NCBI RefSeq assembly: GCF_032854445.1 | Contig: NC_088305.1 | Location: 503,001-567,000 of the forward strand | Direction of reading: 5' to 3' | Source of the DNA: Liolophura sinensis | Lineage: Eukaryota > Mollusca > Polyplacophora > Chitonida > Chitonidae | DNA length: 64,000 nt | Shown here: piece after piece, positions 14,401 to 29,400 of the stretch | Layout of the letters: every line of letters starts with the position of its first letter | How positions within the stretch are numbered: the stretch's first letter is position 1 | Position numbers and translations under genes: made by a program | The notes under the pieces: generated by a model | Databases searched by the model: none | The model's input: the letters and a program-made list of their open reading frames with translations, nothing else | What the model was told of the DNA's origin: nothing

Positions 14401-17400
14401 CTGGTGGAGGTACTACACTTGGTGTCCCTGGTGGGGGCACAACACTTGGCGTGCCTGGTGGTGTCACAACACTTGGTGTGCCTGGTGGTGATACAACGCT
14501 TGGTGTGCCTGGTGGTGGTACAACGCTTGGTGTTCCTGGTGGGGGCACAACACTTGGCGTGCCTGGTGGTGGCACAACACTTGGAGTACCTGATGGTGGT
14601 ACAACGCTTGGTGTGCCTGGTGGTGGTACAACGCTTGGTGTGCCTGGTGGTTTCACAACACTTGGCGTGCCTGGTGGAGGTACAACACTTGGTGTGCCTG
14701 GTGGAGGTACAACAGTTGGTGTCCCTGGTGGTGGCACAACACTTGGCGTGCCTGGTGGTGGTACAACACTTGGCGTGCCTAGTGGTGGTACAACACTTGG
14801 CGTGCCTGGTGGGGGCACAAGACTTGGCGTGCCTGATGGCGGCACAACACTTGGCGTGCCTGGTGGTGGCACAACACTTGGTGTGCCTGGTGGTGGTACA
14901 ACGCTTGGTGTGCCTGGTGGTGGTACAGCGCTTGGTGTGCCTGGTGGGGGCACAACACTTGGCGTGCCTGGTGGTGGTACAACCCTTGGTGTGCCTGGTA
15001 GTGGTACAACGCTTGGTGTGCCTGGTGGTGGCACAACACTTGGTGTGCCTGGTGGTGGTACAACGCTAGGTGTGCCTGGTGGGGGCACAACACTTGGCGT
15101 GCCTGGTGGTGGTACAACACTTGGTGTGCCTGGTGGTGGTAGAACGCTTGGTGTGCCTGGTGGAGGTACGAAACTTGGTGTCCCTGTTGGTGGCATAACA
15201 CTTGGCGTGCCTGGTGGTGGCACAACACTTGTGCCTGGTGGTGGTGCAACACTTGGTGTGCCTGGTGGGGGCACAAAACTTGGCGTGCCTGGTGGTGGTG
15301 GTACTATACTTGGCGTGCCTGGTGGTGGTACTACACTTGGTGTGTTTGGTGGTGGTACAACACTTGGTGTGCCTGGTGGGGGCACAACACTTGGCGTACC
15401 TGGTGGTGGTACTACACTTGGCGTGCCTGGTGGTGGTACAACGCTTTGTGTGCCTGGTGGGAGTACAACACTTGGCGTGCCTGGTGGTGGCACAACACTT
15501 GGAGTGTTTGGTGGTGGTACAACGCTTGGTGTGCCTGGTGGTGGTACAACGCTTGGTGTGCCTGGTGGTGGTACAACACTTGGCGTGCCTGGTGGTGGCA
15601 CAACACTTGGTGTGCCTGGTGGTGGTACAACGCTAGGTGTGCCTGGTGGGGGCACAACACTTGGCGTGCCTGGTGGTGGTACTACACTTGGCGTGCCTGG
15701 TGGTGGTACAACACTTGGTGTGCCTGTTGGTGGTAGAACGCTTGGTGTGCCTGGTGGAGGTAGGACACTTGGTGTCCCTGGTGGTGGCATAACACTTGGC
15801 GTGCCTAATGGTGGCACAACACTTGTGCCTGGTGGTGGTGCAACGCTTGGTGTGCCTGGTGGTGGCACAACACTTGGCGTGCGTGGTGGTGGTACAAGAC
15901 TTGGTGTGCCTGGTGGGGGCACAACACTTGGCGTGCCTGGTGGTGGTACAACGCTTGGGGTGCCTGGTGGTGGTACAACACTTGGTGTGCCTGGTGGTGG
16001 TACTACACTTGGTGTCCCTGGTGGTGGCATAACACTTGGCGTGCCTGGTGGTGGCACAACACTTGGTGTGCCTGGTGGTGGTACAACGCTTGGTGTGCCT
16101 GGTGGGGGCACAACACTTGGTGTGCCTGGTGATGGTACAACGCTTGGTGTGCCTGGTGGTGGCACAACACTTGTGCCTGGTGGTGGTGCAACGCTTGGTG
16201 TGCCTGGTGGTGGCACAACACTTGGCGTGCCTAGTGGTGGCACAACACTTGGTGTGCCTGGTGGTGGTACAATGTTAGGTGTGCCTGGTGGGGGCACAAC
16301 ACTTGGCGTGCCTGGTGGTGGTACAACACTTGGTGTGCCTGCTGGTGGTAGAACGCTTGGTGTGCCTGGTGGAGGTACGACACTTGGTGTCCCTGGTGGT
16401 GGCATAACACTTGGCGTGCCTGGTGGTGGCACAACACTTGGCGTGCCTGGTGGTGGTACAACACTTGGTGTGCCTGGTGGGGGCACAACACTTGGCGTGC
16501 CTGGTGGTGGTACAACGCTTGGGGTGCCTGGTGGTGGTACAACACTTGGTGTGCCTGGTGGTGGTACAACGCTTGGTGTGCCTGGTGGTGGTACTACACT
16601 TGGTGTCCCTGGTGGTGGAATAACACTTGGCGTGCCTGGTGGTGGCACAAAACTTGGTGTGCCTGGTGGTGGTACAACGCTTGGTGTGCTTGGTGGGGGC
16701 ACAACACTTGGTGTGCCTGGTGATGGTACAACGCTTGGTGTGCCTGGTGGTGGCACAACACTTGGCGTTCCTGGTGGTGGCATAACCTTTGGCGTGCCTG
16801 GTGGTGGCACAACACTTGGTGTGCCTGGTGGTGGTACAACGCTTGGTGTGCCTGGTGGGGGCACAACACTTGGCGTGCCTGGTGGTGGTACAACACTTGG
16901 TGTGCCTGGTGGTGGTACAACACTTGGCGTGCCTGGTGGTGGTACAACACTTGGTGTGCCTGGTGATGGTACAACGCTTGGTGTGCCTAGTGGGGGCACA
17001 ACACTTGGTGTGCCTGGTGGTGGTACAACACTTGGCGTGCCTGGTGGTGGTACAACACTTGGTGTGCTTGGAGGTGGTACAACACTTGGTGTGCCTGGTG
17101 GTGGTACAACGCTTGGTGTGCCTGGTGGGGGTACTACACTTGGTGTCCCTGGTGGGGGCACAACACTTGGCGTGCCTGGTGGTGTCACAACACTTGGTGT
17201 GTCTGGTGGTGATACAACGCTTGGTGTGCCTGGTGGTGGTACAACGATTGGTGTGCCTGGTGGTGGCACAACACTTGGCGTGCCTGGTGGTGGCACAACA
17301 CTTGGCGTGGGTAGTGGTGGTACAATGCTAGGTGTGCCTGGTGGTGGCACAACACTTGGCGTGCCTGGTGGTGGTACAACACTTGGCGTGCCTGGTGGTG

Positions 17401-20400
17401 GTACAACACTTGGTGTGCCTGGTGGTGGTACAACACTTGGTGTGCCTGGTGGAGGTACAACACTTGGTGTCCCTGGTGGGGGCACAACACTTGGCGTGCC
17501 TGGTGGTGTCACAACACTTGGTGTGCCTGGTGGTGATACAACGCTTGGTGTGCCTGGTGGTGGTACAACGATTGGTGTGCCTGGTGGTGGCAGAACACTT
17601 GGCGTGCCTGGTGGTGGCACAACACTTGGAGTACCTGGTGGTGGTACAACGCTTGGTGTGCCTGGTGGTGGTACAACGCTTGGTGTGCCTGGTGGTGGTA
17701 CTACACTTGGTGTCCCTGGTGGTGGAATAACACTTGGCGTGCCTGGTGGTGGCACAACACTTGGTGTGCCTGGTGGTGGTGCAACGCTTGGTGTGCCTGG
17801 TGGGGGCACAACACTTGGCGTGCCTGGTGGTGGTACAACACTTGGTGTGCCTGGTGGGGGCACAACACTTGGCGTCCCTGGTGGTGGTACAACGCTTGGG
17901 GTGCCTGGTGGTGGTACAACACTTGGAGTGCCTGGTGGTGGTACAACGCTTGGTGTGCCTGGTGGTGGTACTACACTTGGTGTCCCTGGTGGTGGAATAA
18001 CACCTGGCGTGCCTGGTGGTGGCACAACACTTGGTGTGCCTGGTGGTGGTACAACGCTTGGTGTGCCTGGTGGGGACACAACACTTGGTGTGCCTGGTGA
18101 TGGTACAACGCTTGGTGTGCCTGGTGGTGGCACAACACTTGGCGTTCCTGGTGGTGGCATAACCTTTGGCGTGCCTGGTGGTGGCACAACACTTGGCGTG
18201 CCTGGTGGTGGTACAAGACTTGGTGTGCCTGGTGATGGTACAACGCTTGGTGTGCCTAGTGGGGGCACAACACTTGGTGTGCCTGGTGGTGGTACAACAC
18301 TTGGCGTGCCTGGTGGTGGTACAACACTTGGTGTGCTTGGAGGTGGTACAACACTTGGTGTGCCTGGTGGTGGTACAACGCTTGGTGTGCCTGGTGGGGG
18401 TACTACACTTGGTGTCCCTGGTGGGGGCACAACACTTGGCGTGCCTGGTGGTGTCACAACACTTGGTGTGTCTGGTGGTGATACAACGCTTGGTGTGCCT
18501 GGTGGTGGTACAACGATTGGTGTGCCTGGTGGTGGCACAACACTTGGCGTGCCTGGTGGTGGCACAACACTTGGCGTGGGTAGTGGTGGTACAATGCTAG
18601 GTGTGCCTGGTGGTGGCACAACACTTGGCGTGCCTGGTGGTGGTACAACACTTGGCGTGCCTGGTGGTGGTACAACACTTGGTGTGCCTGGTGGTGGTAC
18701 AACACTTGGTGTGCCTGGTGGAGGTACAACACTTGGTGTCCCTGGTGGGGGCACAACACTTGGCGTGCCTGGTGGTGTCACAACACTTGGTGTGCCTGGT
18801 GGTGATACAACGCTTGGTGTGCCTGGTGGTGGCACAACACTTGGCGTGCCTGGTGGTGGCACAACACTTGGAGTACCTGGTGGTGGTACAACGCTTGGTG
18901 TGCCTGGTGGTGGTACAACGCTTGGTGTGCCTGGTGGTGGTACTACACTTGGTGTCCCTGGTGGTGGAATAACACTTGGCGTGCCTGGTGGTGGCACAAC
19001 ACTTGGTGTGCCTGGTGGTGGTGCAACGCTTGGTGTGCCTGGTGGGGGCACAACACTTGGCGTGCCTGGTGGTGGTACAACACTTGGTGTGCCTGGTGGG
19101 GGCACAACACTTGGCGTCCCTGGTGGTGGTACAACGCTTGGGGTGCCTGGTGGTGGTACAACACTTGGAGTGCCTGGTGGTGGTACAACGCTTGGTGTGC
19201 CTGGTGGTGGTACTACACTTGGTGTCCCTGGTGGTGGAATAACACCTGGCGTGCCTGGTGGTGGCACAACACTTGGTGTGCCTGGTGGTGGTACAACGCT
19301 TGGTGTGCCTGGTGGGGACACAACACTTGGTGTGCCTGGTGATGGTACAACGCTTGGTGTGCCTGGTGGTGGCACAACACTTGGCGTTCCTGGTGGTGGC
19401 ATAACCTTTGGCGTGCCTGGTGGTGGCACAACACTTGGCGTGCCTGGTGGTGGTACAAGACTTGGTGTGCCTGGTGGGGGAACAACACTTGGCGTGCCTG
19501 GTGGTGGTACAACGCTTGGGGTGCCTGGTGGTGGTACAACACTTGGTGTGCCTGGTGGTGGTACTACACTTGGTGTCCCTGGTGGTGGAATAACACTTGG
19601 CGTGCCTGGTGGTGGCACAACACTTGGTGTGCCTGGTGGTGGTACAACGCTTGGTGTGCCTGGTGGGGGCACAACGCTTGGTGTGCCTGGTGATGGTACA
19701 ACGCTTGGTGTGCCTGGTGGTGGCACAACACTTGGCGTTCCTGGTGGTGGCATAACCTTTGGCGTGCCTGGTGGTGGCACAACACTTGGCGTGCCTGGTG
19801 GTGGTACAACACTTGGTGTGCCTGGTGGTGGTACAACACTTGGCGTGCCTGGTGGTGGTACAACACTTGGTGTGCCTGGTGATGGTACAACGCTTGGTGT
19901 GCCTAGTGGGGGCACAACACTTGGCGTGCCTGGTGGTGGTACAACACTTGGCGTGCCTGGTGGTGGTACAACACTTGGTGTGCCTGGAGGTGGTACAACA
20001 CTTGGTGTGCCTGGTGGTGGTACAACGCTTGGTGTGCCTGGTGGGGGTACTACACTTGGTGTCCCTGGTGGGGGCACAACACTTGGCGTGCCTGGTGGTG
20101 TCACAACACTTGGTGTGCCTGGTGGTGATACAACGCTTGGTGTGCCTGGTGGTGGTACAACGATTGGTGTGCCTGGTGGTGGCACAACACTTGGCGTGCC
20201 TGGTGGTGGCACAACACTTGGCGTGGCTAGTGGTGGTACAATGCTAGGTGTGCCTGGTGGTGGCACAACACTTGGCGTGCCTGGTGGTGGTACAACACTT
20301 GGCGTGCCTGGTGGTGGTACAACACTTGGTGTGCCTGGTGGTGGTACAACACTTGGTGTGCCTGGTGGAGGTACAACACTTGGTGTCCCTGGTGGGGGCA

Positions 20401-23400
20401 CAACACTTGGCGTGCCTGGTGGTGTCACAACACTTGGTGTGCCTGGTGGTGATACAACGCTTGGTGTGCCTGGTGGTGGTACAACGATTGGTGTGCCTGG
20501 TGGTGGCACAACACTTGGCGTGCCTGGTGGTGGCACAACACTTGGAGTACCTGGTGGTGGTACAACGCTTGGTGTGCCTGGTGGTGGTACAACGCTTGGT
20601 GTGCCTGGTGGTGGTACTACACTTGGTGTCCCTGGTGGTGGAATAACACTTGGCGTGCCTGGTGGTGGCACAACACTTGGTGTGCCTGGTGGTGGTGCAA
20701 CGCTTGGTGTGCCTGGTGGGGGCACAACACTTGGCGTGCCTGGTGGTGGTACAACACTTGGTGTGCCTGGTGGGGGCACAACACTTGGCGTCCCTGGTGG
20801 TGGTACAACGCTTGGGGTGCCTGGTGGTGGTACAACACCTGGGGTGCCTGGTGGTGGTACAACGCTTGGTGTGCCTGGTGGTGGTACTACACTTGGTGTC
20901 CCTGGTGGTGGAATAACACTTGGCGTGCCTGGTGGTGGCACAACACTTGGTGTGCCTGGTGGTGGTACAACGCTTGGTGTGCCTGGTGGGGACACAACAC
21001 TTGGTGTGCCTGGTGATGGTACAACGCTTGGTGTGCCTGGTGGTGGCACAACACTTGGCGTTCCTGGTGGTGGCATAACCTTTGGCGTGCCTGGTGGTGG
21101 CACAACACTTGGCGTGCCTGGTGGTGGTACAAGACTTGGTGTGCCTGGTGGGGGCACAACACTTGGCGTGCCTGGTGGTGGTACAACGCTTGGGGTGCCT
21201 GGTGGTGGTACAACACTTGGTGTGCCTGGTGGTGGTACTACACTTGGTGTCCCTGGTGGTGGAATAACACTTGGCGTGCCTGGTGGTGGCACAAAACTTG
21301 GTGTGCCTGGTGGTGGTACAACGCTTGGTGTGCCTGGTGGGGGCACAACACTTGGTGTGCCTGGTGATGGTACAACGCTTGGTGTGCCTGGTGGTGGCAC
21401 AACACTTGGCGTTCCTGGTGGTGGCATAACCTTTGGCGTGCCTGGTGGTGGCACAACACTTGGTGTGCCTGGTGGTGGTACAAGGCTTGGTGTGCCTGGT
21501 CGGGGCACAACACTTGGCGTGCCTGGTGGTGGTACAACACTTGGTGTGCCTGGTGGTGGTACAACACTTGGCGTGCCTGGTGGTGGTACAACACTTGGTG
21601 TGCCTGGTGATGGTACAACGCTTGGTGTGCCTAGTGGGGGCACAACACTTGGCGTGCCTGGTGGTGGTACAACACTTGGCGTGCCTGGTGGTGGTTCAAC
21701 ACTTGGTGTGCCTGGAGGTGGTACAACACTTGGTGTGCCTGGTGGTGGTACAACGCTTGGTGTCCCTGGTGGGGGTACTACACTTGGTGTCCCTGGTGGG
21801 GGCACAACACTTGGCGTGCCTGGTGGTGTCACAACACTTGGTGTGCCTGGTGGTGATACAACGCTTGGTGTGCCTGGTGGTGGTACAACGATTGGTGTGC
21901 CTGGTGGTGGCACAACACTTGGCGTGCCTGGTGGTGGCACAACACTTGGCGTGGCTAGTGGTGGTACAATGCTGGGTGTGCCTGGTGGTGGCACAACACT
22001 TGGCGTGCCTGGTGGTGGTACAACACTTGGCGTGCCTGGTGGTGGTACAACACTTGGTGTGCCTGGTGGTGGTACAACCCTTGGTGTGCCTGGTGGAGGT
22101 ACAACACTTGGTGTCCCTGGTGGGGGCACAACACTTGGCGTGCCTGGTGGTGTCACAACACTTGGTGTGCCTGGTGGTGATACAACGCTTGGTGTGCCTG
22201 GTGGTGGTACAACGATTGGTGTGCCTGGTGGTGGCACAACACTTGGCGTGCCTGGTGGTGGCACAACACTTGGAGTACCTGGTGGTGGTACAACGCTTGG
22301 TGTGCCTGGTGGTGGTACAACGCTTGGTGTGCCTGGTGGTGGTACTACACTTGGTGTCCCTGGTGGTGGAGTAACACTTGGCGTGCCTGGTGGTGGCACA
22401 ACACTTGGTGTGCCTGGTGGTGGTACAACGCTTGGTGTGCCTGGTGGGGACACAACACTTGGTGTGCCTGGTGATGGTACAACGCTTGGTGTGCCTGGTG
22501 GTGGCACAACACTTGGCGTTCCTGGTGGTGGCATAACCTTTGGCGTGCCTGGTGGTGGCACAACACTTGGTGTGCCTGGTGGTGGTACAACGCTTGGTGT
22601 GCCTGGTGGGGGCACAACACTTGGCGTGCCTGGTGGTGGTACAACACTTGGTGTGCCTGGTGGTGGTACAACACTTGGCGTGCCTGGTGGTGGCACAACA
22701 CTTGGTGTGCCTGGTGGTGGTACAACGCTTGGTGTGCCTAGTGGGGGCACAACACTTGGCGTGCCTGGTGGTGGTACAACACTTGGCGTGCCTGGTGGTG
22801 GTACAACACTTGGTGTGGCTGGAGGTGGTACAACACTTGGTGTGCCTGGTGGTGGTACAACGCTTGGTGTGCCTGGTGGGGGTACTACACTTGGTGTCCC
22901 TGGTGAGGGCACAACACTTGGCGTGCCTGGTGGTGTCACAACACTTGGTGTGCCTGGTGGTGATACAACGCTTGGTGTACCTGGTGGTGGTACAACGATT
23001 GGTGTGCCTGGTGGTGGCAAAACACTTGGCGTGCCTGGTGGTGGCACAACACTTGGAGTACCTGGTGGTGGTACAACGCTTGGTGTGCCTGGTGGTGGTA
23101 CAACGCTTGGTGTGCCTGGTGGTGGCACAACACTTGGCGTGCCTGGTGGTGGCACAACACTTGGCGTGCCTAGTGGTGGTACAATGCTAGGTGTGCTTGG
23201 TGGTGGCACAACACTTGGCGTGCCTGGTGGTGGTACAACACTTGGCGTGCCTGGTGGTGGTACAACACTTGGTGTGCCTGGTGGTGGTACAACACTTGGT
23301 GTGCCTGGTGGAGGTACAACACTTGGTGTCCCTGGTGGGGGCACAACACTTGGCGTGCCTGGTGGTGTCACAACACTTGGTGTGCCTGGTGGTGATAGAA

Positions 23401-26400
23401 CGCTTGGTGTGCCTGGTGGTGGTACAACGATTGGTGTGCCTGGTGGTGGCACAACACTTGGCGTGCCTGGTGGTGGCACAACACTTGGAGTACCTGGTGG
23501 TGGTTCAACGCTTGGTGTGCCTGGTGGTGGTACAATGCTAGGTGTGCCTGGTGGTGGCACAACACTTGGCGTGCCTGGTGGTGGTACAACACTTGGCGTG
23601 CCTGGTGGTGGTACAACACTTGGTGTGCCTGGTGGTGGTACAACACTTGGTGTGCCTGGTGGAGGTACAACACTTGGTGTCCCTGGTGGTGGCACAACAC
23701 TTGGCGTGCCTGGTGGTGGTACAACACTTGGCGTGCCTGGTGGTGGTACAACACTTGGCGTGCCTGGTGGCGGCACAACACTTGGCGTGCCTGGTGGCGG
23801 CACAACACCTGGCGTGCCTGGTGGTGGCACAACACTTGGTGTGCCTGGTGGTGGTACAACGCTTGGTGTGCCTGGTGGTGGTACAACGCTTGGTGTGCCT
23901 GGTGGGGGCACAACACTTGGCGTGCCTGGTGGTGGTACTACACTTGGCGTGCCTGGTGGTGGTACAACGCTTGGTGTGCCTGGTGGTGGCACAACACTTG
24001 GTGTGTTTGGTGGTGGTACAACGCTTGGTGTGCCTGGTGGTGGCACAACACTTGGCGTGCCTGGTGGTGGCACAACACTTGGTGTGCCTGGTGGTGGTAC
24101 AACGCTAAGTGTGCCTGGTGGGGGCACAACACTTGGCGTGCCTGGTGGTGGTACAACGCTTGGTGTGCCTGGTGGTGGCACAACACTTGGCGTGCCTGGT
24201 GGTGGCACAACACTTGGTGTGCCTGGTGGTGGTACAACGCTAAGTGTGCCTGGTGGGGGCACAACACTTGGCGTGCCTGGTGGTGGTACAACACTTGGCG
24301 TGCCTGGTGATGGTACAACACTTGGTGTGCCTGGTGGTGGTACAACGCTTGGTGTGCCTGGTGGAGGTACAACACTTGGTGTCCCTGGTGGTGGCATAAC
24401 ACTTGGCGTGCTTGGTGGTGGCACAACACTTGTGCCTGGTGGTGGTGCAACGCTTGGCGTGCCTGGTGGGGGCACAACACTTGGCGTGCCTGGTGGTGGT
24501 ACAACACTTGGTGTGCCTGGTGGGGGTACAACACTTGGCGTGCCTGGTGGTGGTACTACACTTGGCGTGCCTGGTGGTGGTACTACACTTGGTGTGTTTG
24601 GTGGTGGTACAACACTTGGTGTGCCTGGTGGGGGCACAACACTTGGCATGCCTGGTGGTGGTACAACGCTTGGTGTGCCTGGTGGTGGTACAACACTTGG
24701 TGTGCGTGGTGGTGGTACAACGCTTGGTGTGCCTGGTGGTGGTACTACACTTGGTGTCCCTGGTGGTGGCATAACACTTGGCGTGCCTTGTGGTGGCACA
24801 ACACTTGGTGTGCCTGGTGGTGGTACAACGCTTGGTGTGCCTGGTGGGGGCGCAACACTTGGCGTGCCTGGTGGTGGTACAACACTTGGTGTGCCTGGTG
24901 GGGGCACAACACTTGGCGTGCCTGGTGGTGGTACTACACTTGGCGTGCCTGGTGGTGGTACTACTCTTGGTGTGTCTGGTGGTGGTACAACACTTGGTGT
25001 GCTTGGTGGGGGCACAATACTTGGCGTGCCTGGTGGTGGTAGAACACTTGGCGTGCCTGGTGGTGGTACAACGCTTGGTGTGCCTGGTGGAGGTACTACA
25101 CTTGGTGTCCCTGGTGGTGGCATAACACTTGGTGTGCTTTTTGGTGGTAGAACGCTTGGTGTGCCTGGTGGAGGTACTACACTTGGTGTGCCTGGTGGTG
25201 GTACAACGCTTGGTGTGCCTGGTGGTGGTACAACACTTGGTGTGCCTGGAGGTGGTACAACACTTGGTGTGACTGGTGGTGGGACAATGCTTGATGTGCT
25301 TGGTGGTGGTAGTACACTTGGTGTGCCTGGTGGTAGTGGAATAACATATTTTTAAAGATTTTTTTTGTTATTTAATTTTGAGATACACTTTGTTTTATTC
25401 GAAGTAATAGGTATTATTTCGTTTTAGTGTTATATTGAGAGCACATGGAAACCATGGAATTTTTTTGGAACCCTATTATCTCGTAGACTTAAGGTTGCCC
25501 CAAAGTCAGCTGAGCAATGAATTGGGATAATGGACTTTAATAGAGGTTTGCAATTGGGTAGTTTTTGAAAATCAAAAGAGACAATGAGTAGAACTACTTG
25601 CTGAATTGATCAGTGAACAGCTCTGACAGTCGCAAGAGATCTTAATCAATTAAGTCAGAATCCCAAGCCTGTACCACGGTAGTTAACAAGTATGTATCTC
25701 AGTTAGAGATGTTAATATACTCAACACGATGAATCAGGCACATAGCCGCGGGTGATGACTCACCTTGCCCGCAGCCCAGAATTTCCAAACTAAGGGAGAG
25801 CCCATTAACTTGATCATAGGTATTTGGGTAGATTCGCATGGCACTGACTGACTCCAAGTATTCAGCAAACTTTGTGGTTTGTACTTCCTTGCTATTGACG
25901 TTCGCTCCGAAAAGCTGTGGAGTTATAAGAAAAAGTATGTCAAACTGAATTGAACAGAAAAGACTGAGGTATGGAGAGTAAAACCTAAAACCAAAGCACT
26001 AACGACGCTGTGTTAGTTGGCTGATGGTCACAGATAACTGGGTGAAATCCTGCCTCTTGTCAGTTACATGTAAGTGTTTTATGCCCTCTGTTAGGGTTCT
26101 ATCATCGCTGTTAATGTAAGAATTTCAGTTTATAGTAGCAACTTATACAGCCCTTATTAAGTCGAATTAGGTAAAAAAAAGCATTAGCATTATTTATAAA
26201 TACTATGTTAACTATAATTTACTAGACAATACTAATCTAAACCTACTCAAATGCTGTGTGGTTTTTCAATAAACGGCTGCATGAAATGTTGCAGTGTAAA
26301 GAATGTTCGTAGTCTGTAAAATGAAAAGTATAATTATTAAAGTCATGGTGGGTGATTGTATCGTTTACTGTTTACCTACTGTGTTAATATTCAAGCATTT

Positions 26401-29400
26401 TCACTTAATATACGACGGCGGTCACTTTGATGCATGGGTGGAGTTCCTTGGCGTAAACCACCGACCTTGGCCAGCTACTGACGAACTTTTCCACATGTGA
26501 CGTACAAAATGTACAGTATTCTTAAATATGGCGTAAAACACAAATTAAAATAATAAATACAAAACGTACAAATATGCAAACGATATTGTTGGAAGACTAG
26601 CGAAGGTTAAACTGTGCAAACAGGCACGCAAGCGTCGTAGACGGGTTATAGTGTCACCAAGGCCGTCCAAGGAGTTAGAGTTGGGGAACCGTTAGGCTTA
26701 TGTTAGGGGAATCATACGGTTAATCTGGACACGTTGAGAGTTGGTGTTAGACATGGTTGATGTGAGCTGAGTTGTAGAGAGATTTTGCATCAGTTTGGCA
26801 CTAAAAAGACACATTTTGTTTTGTTAGTTTTAATGTATGGTCTACAGCACAGAGATTAACTGACCAAATTCTGACCTGGTTCAGTAATACGAAAAGAACC
26901 AAAACCTACCAAACAAGAAAACGACTAATTCCAGTACAAAGACAGAAAACTGCCGTTCAAGCAATGACATAATTAATTAAGACGTAAGACAAACTTAGGA
27001 CGATACCTTAGCAGCGCCATTTGAAGAAATATACGACCACTGGTTGTCTTTTTTGTATTCGACATAGAACGATTTGACATAGCCCCCATCGGCGCCTCCG
27101 CCCATTGTTTCTAGTCCAGTTATTATGATGAGGCTCTGGAAGGTCACTTCAATATAGGGCAGATCAAGAGGTCCTTCTCCGGGGTAAGTCCCGTCACCAG
27201 ACAGCTCAGGGATCCAAGGTTTTCCTCCTAGACGACCTTTACCACTTTCACGCGATGCGGAAGAAAAGGAGATTTGTTCGTCGGTGATACGCTTGTCCGC
27301 CATTCCCATTGGGTCAACACAGAATTCTGCACCATAAAAAGTACAGAATTACAAATTAGAGCTAAATACATATGTGAAGTTCCTTATTCCCTGTCGATGG
27401 GTTGTGGTGTTTGAATAGGGATGTATACCGGTACAGCTAGAACTACTGCTACAACTAATTTATGTTTTTCACAAGACTTAAATGCAGTTATTTAAGATGG
27501 AGAAGAGTTGGCTTGGAGAAGGATGGTTTTATGGTAATGTTTTTTTCCAGCCTGTTTCGTACGTCTTCAGACCTGTCCAATCTGCGCCGTCGAGTTGCAA
27601 CAGGCGCTATGGTGAGAGAGTTTTGTCCCTTTTAAAACTTAGCGACCGACCAGAAACTCTTTTTTGAGTGTTATTAAAGGCGATTTGAATAGGTATTTAG
27701 CAGGATGGAACATAGAAAATTGTCACAATGTTAGATTTAATATTTGGCCAGTTTATTTTCGAGCTAATAGCATATCATTTTGCCTGATTAAAGTACCGGT
27801 GTAAATAACTAATTGACCCAATACGCCTTTAGGCTGTTTGCTCTAGCCCATATATGGTAGGCCTGATGGAGGAAAGAAGTTCACATGACATAGCTGTCTG
27901 TACCCTGGTCGATACAATCTTAATATATTCATAGGTTCGTGCATTCGCCTTAGGTGATAACTAGCATGGGACTAAACGGACGAACTGCTACTTTTGCAGA
28001 TTTCTAAAGTTTTAGTTGTTAAAGAAAACTGCAACTATCGTGTGAAGGCAAGACACAACCTGATGGTTTTTCCACAAATTTTTCTTGCCAGAAAGCTTTT
28101 AATTTTCATTTTTTATGGCACAATCTTGTTCAAGGCTTATCTCCCCCTGGTTAAATTTGCCTTCCATTGTTTACACCTCTCGTAACCTCCTCAGCCACTA
28201 AAAGAGGCGCTAATGATTAACAAGAGGCCTAACGTAAAGAGGATTGGCTGTTGATGGTGCGTTATATCTTACCGGTAGTTATGGGGACAGGAGTGGCTGT
28301 TGTTGTCGTCACGGAAGCTGTAACACACAAAAATATCACAATACATACTCCATCTTATACTTAATTTTGTCACATTTAAATAACTTATTCAACAATCAAC
28401 GGGTATACGTATGGTAGAGATGGAAGAGAAATCAATGGTTACATAATGTATGGTACAGGTGACAGACACCTATTATATTGCATTATGTATGGTACATGTT
28501 ACAGACACCTAATTATGTTACATTATGTATTGTACAGGTGACAGACACCTAATAATGTGGTTTATTTGCTATTATTATTCTTTCGTCTGCTTTCACAAGA
28601 TGACTCACAGCGACAAAAGGTTGATTTAGTTGATTTTAACTTTATTTTGCGTTGATTTATTTTGTAAACCTACAGAAGATCTTGCATTTTTATATTTGAA
28701 AATAACAAATGAATAAGCTATATGTATAGTATTTAATAACGAAGTCCGCTTCAAACTTTGTACTGGTACTTAATAAGCTGTATGCTACATGAAACTTTGT
28801 ACTGGTACTTAATAAGCTATATGTATAGTATTTAACAACGATGTCCACTTCAAACTTTGTACTGGTACTTAATAAGCTGTATGCTACATGAAAATTTGTA
28901 CTGGTACTTAATAAGCTATATGCTACGTGAAACTTTGTAGTGGTACTTAATAAGCTTATACCGGTACTTAATAAACTGATGCTACTTGAAAGTTTGCTCG
29001 AAAACATACGTCCTTGATCTGAAAGTCCCTGAAAATATCTCGTTTGCTGAGGTAGAAATATACAGAAATGCTGATGTTTTCATTGTCAAAAAGAAAACAT
29101 AAGTGTTAACAAATGTGCTCTACCTGTTGTGGTTCTCTCAGCGTTGTAACAGGCTGTAACTTCCATGCGGAAAACAACTGGTAGAGACGGCTCTGTCCTG
29201 CTTATAATGGTAATTCGAAATGCCACTATGTTTGTATCCGGATCCAATTTCAGTTCCTCTCTGCCACTGTATACCTAACATGAAACAAAAATATCCCAAC
29301 GTTATACATGCATATAATTGGGGCCAGAAATTCATTCAGAGGGAATATTGTACCACTGGTATGAAATTAAACATTTAAATGACTCAGGTTCAAGTCAAAG

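Noticed and set aside
8400-25320. CRISPR array or bacterial repeat
   Set aside because: Units are contiguous 27-mers without spacers, and the surroundings are intron-containing animal genes.
10791-25355. 4,854-codon open reading frame on the + strand (GGGTTLGVP repeat)
   Set aside because: Antisense shadow of the PPPGTPSVV frame. The flanking exons with known domains and splice sites are all on the minus strand.
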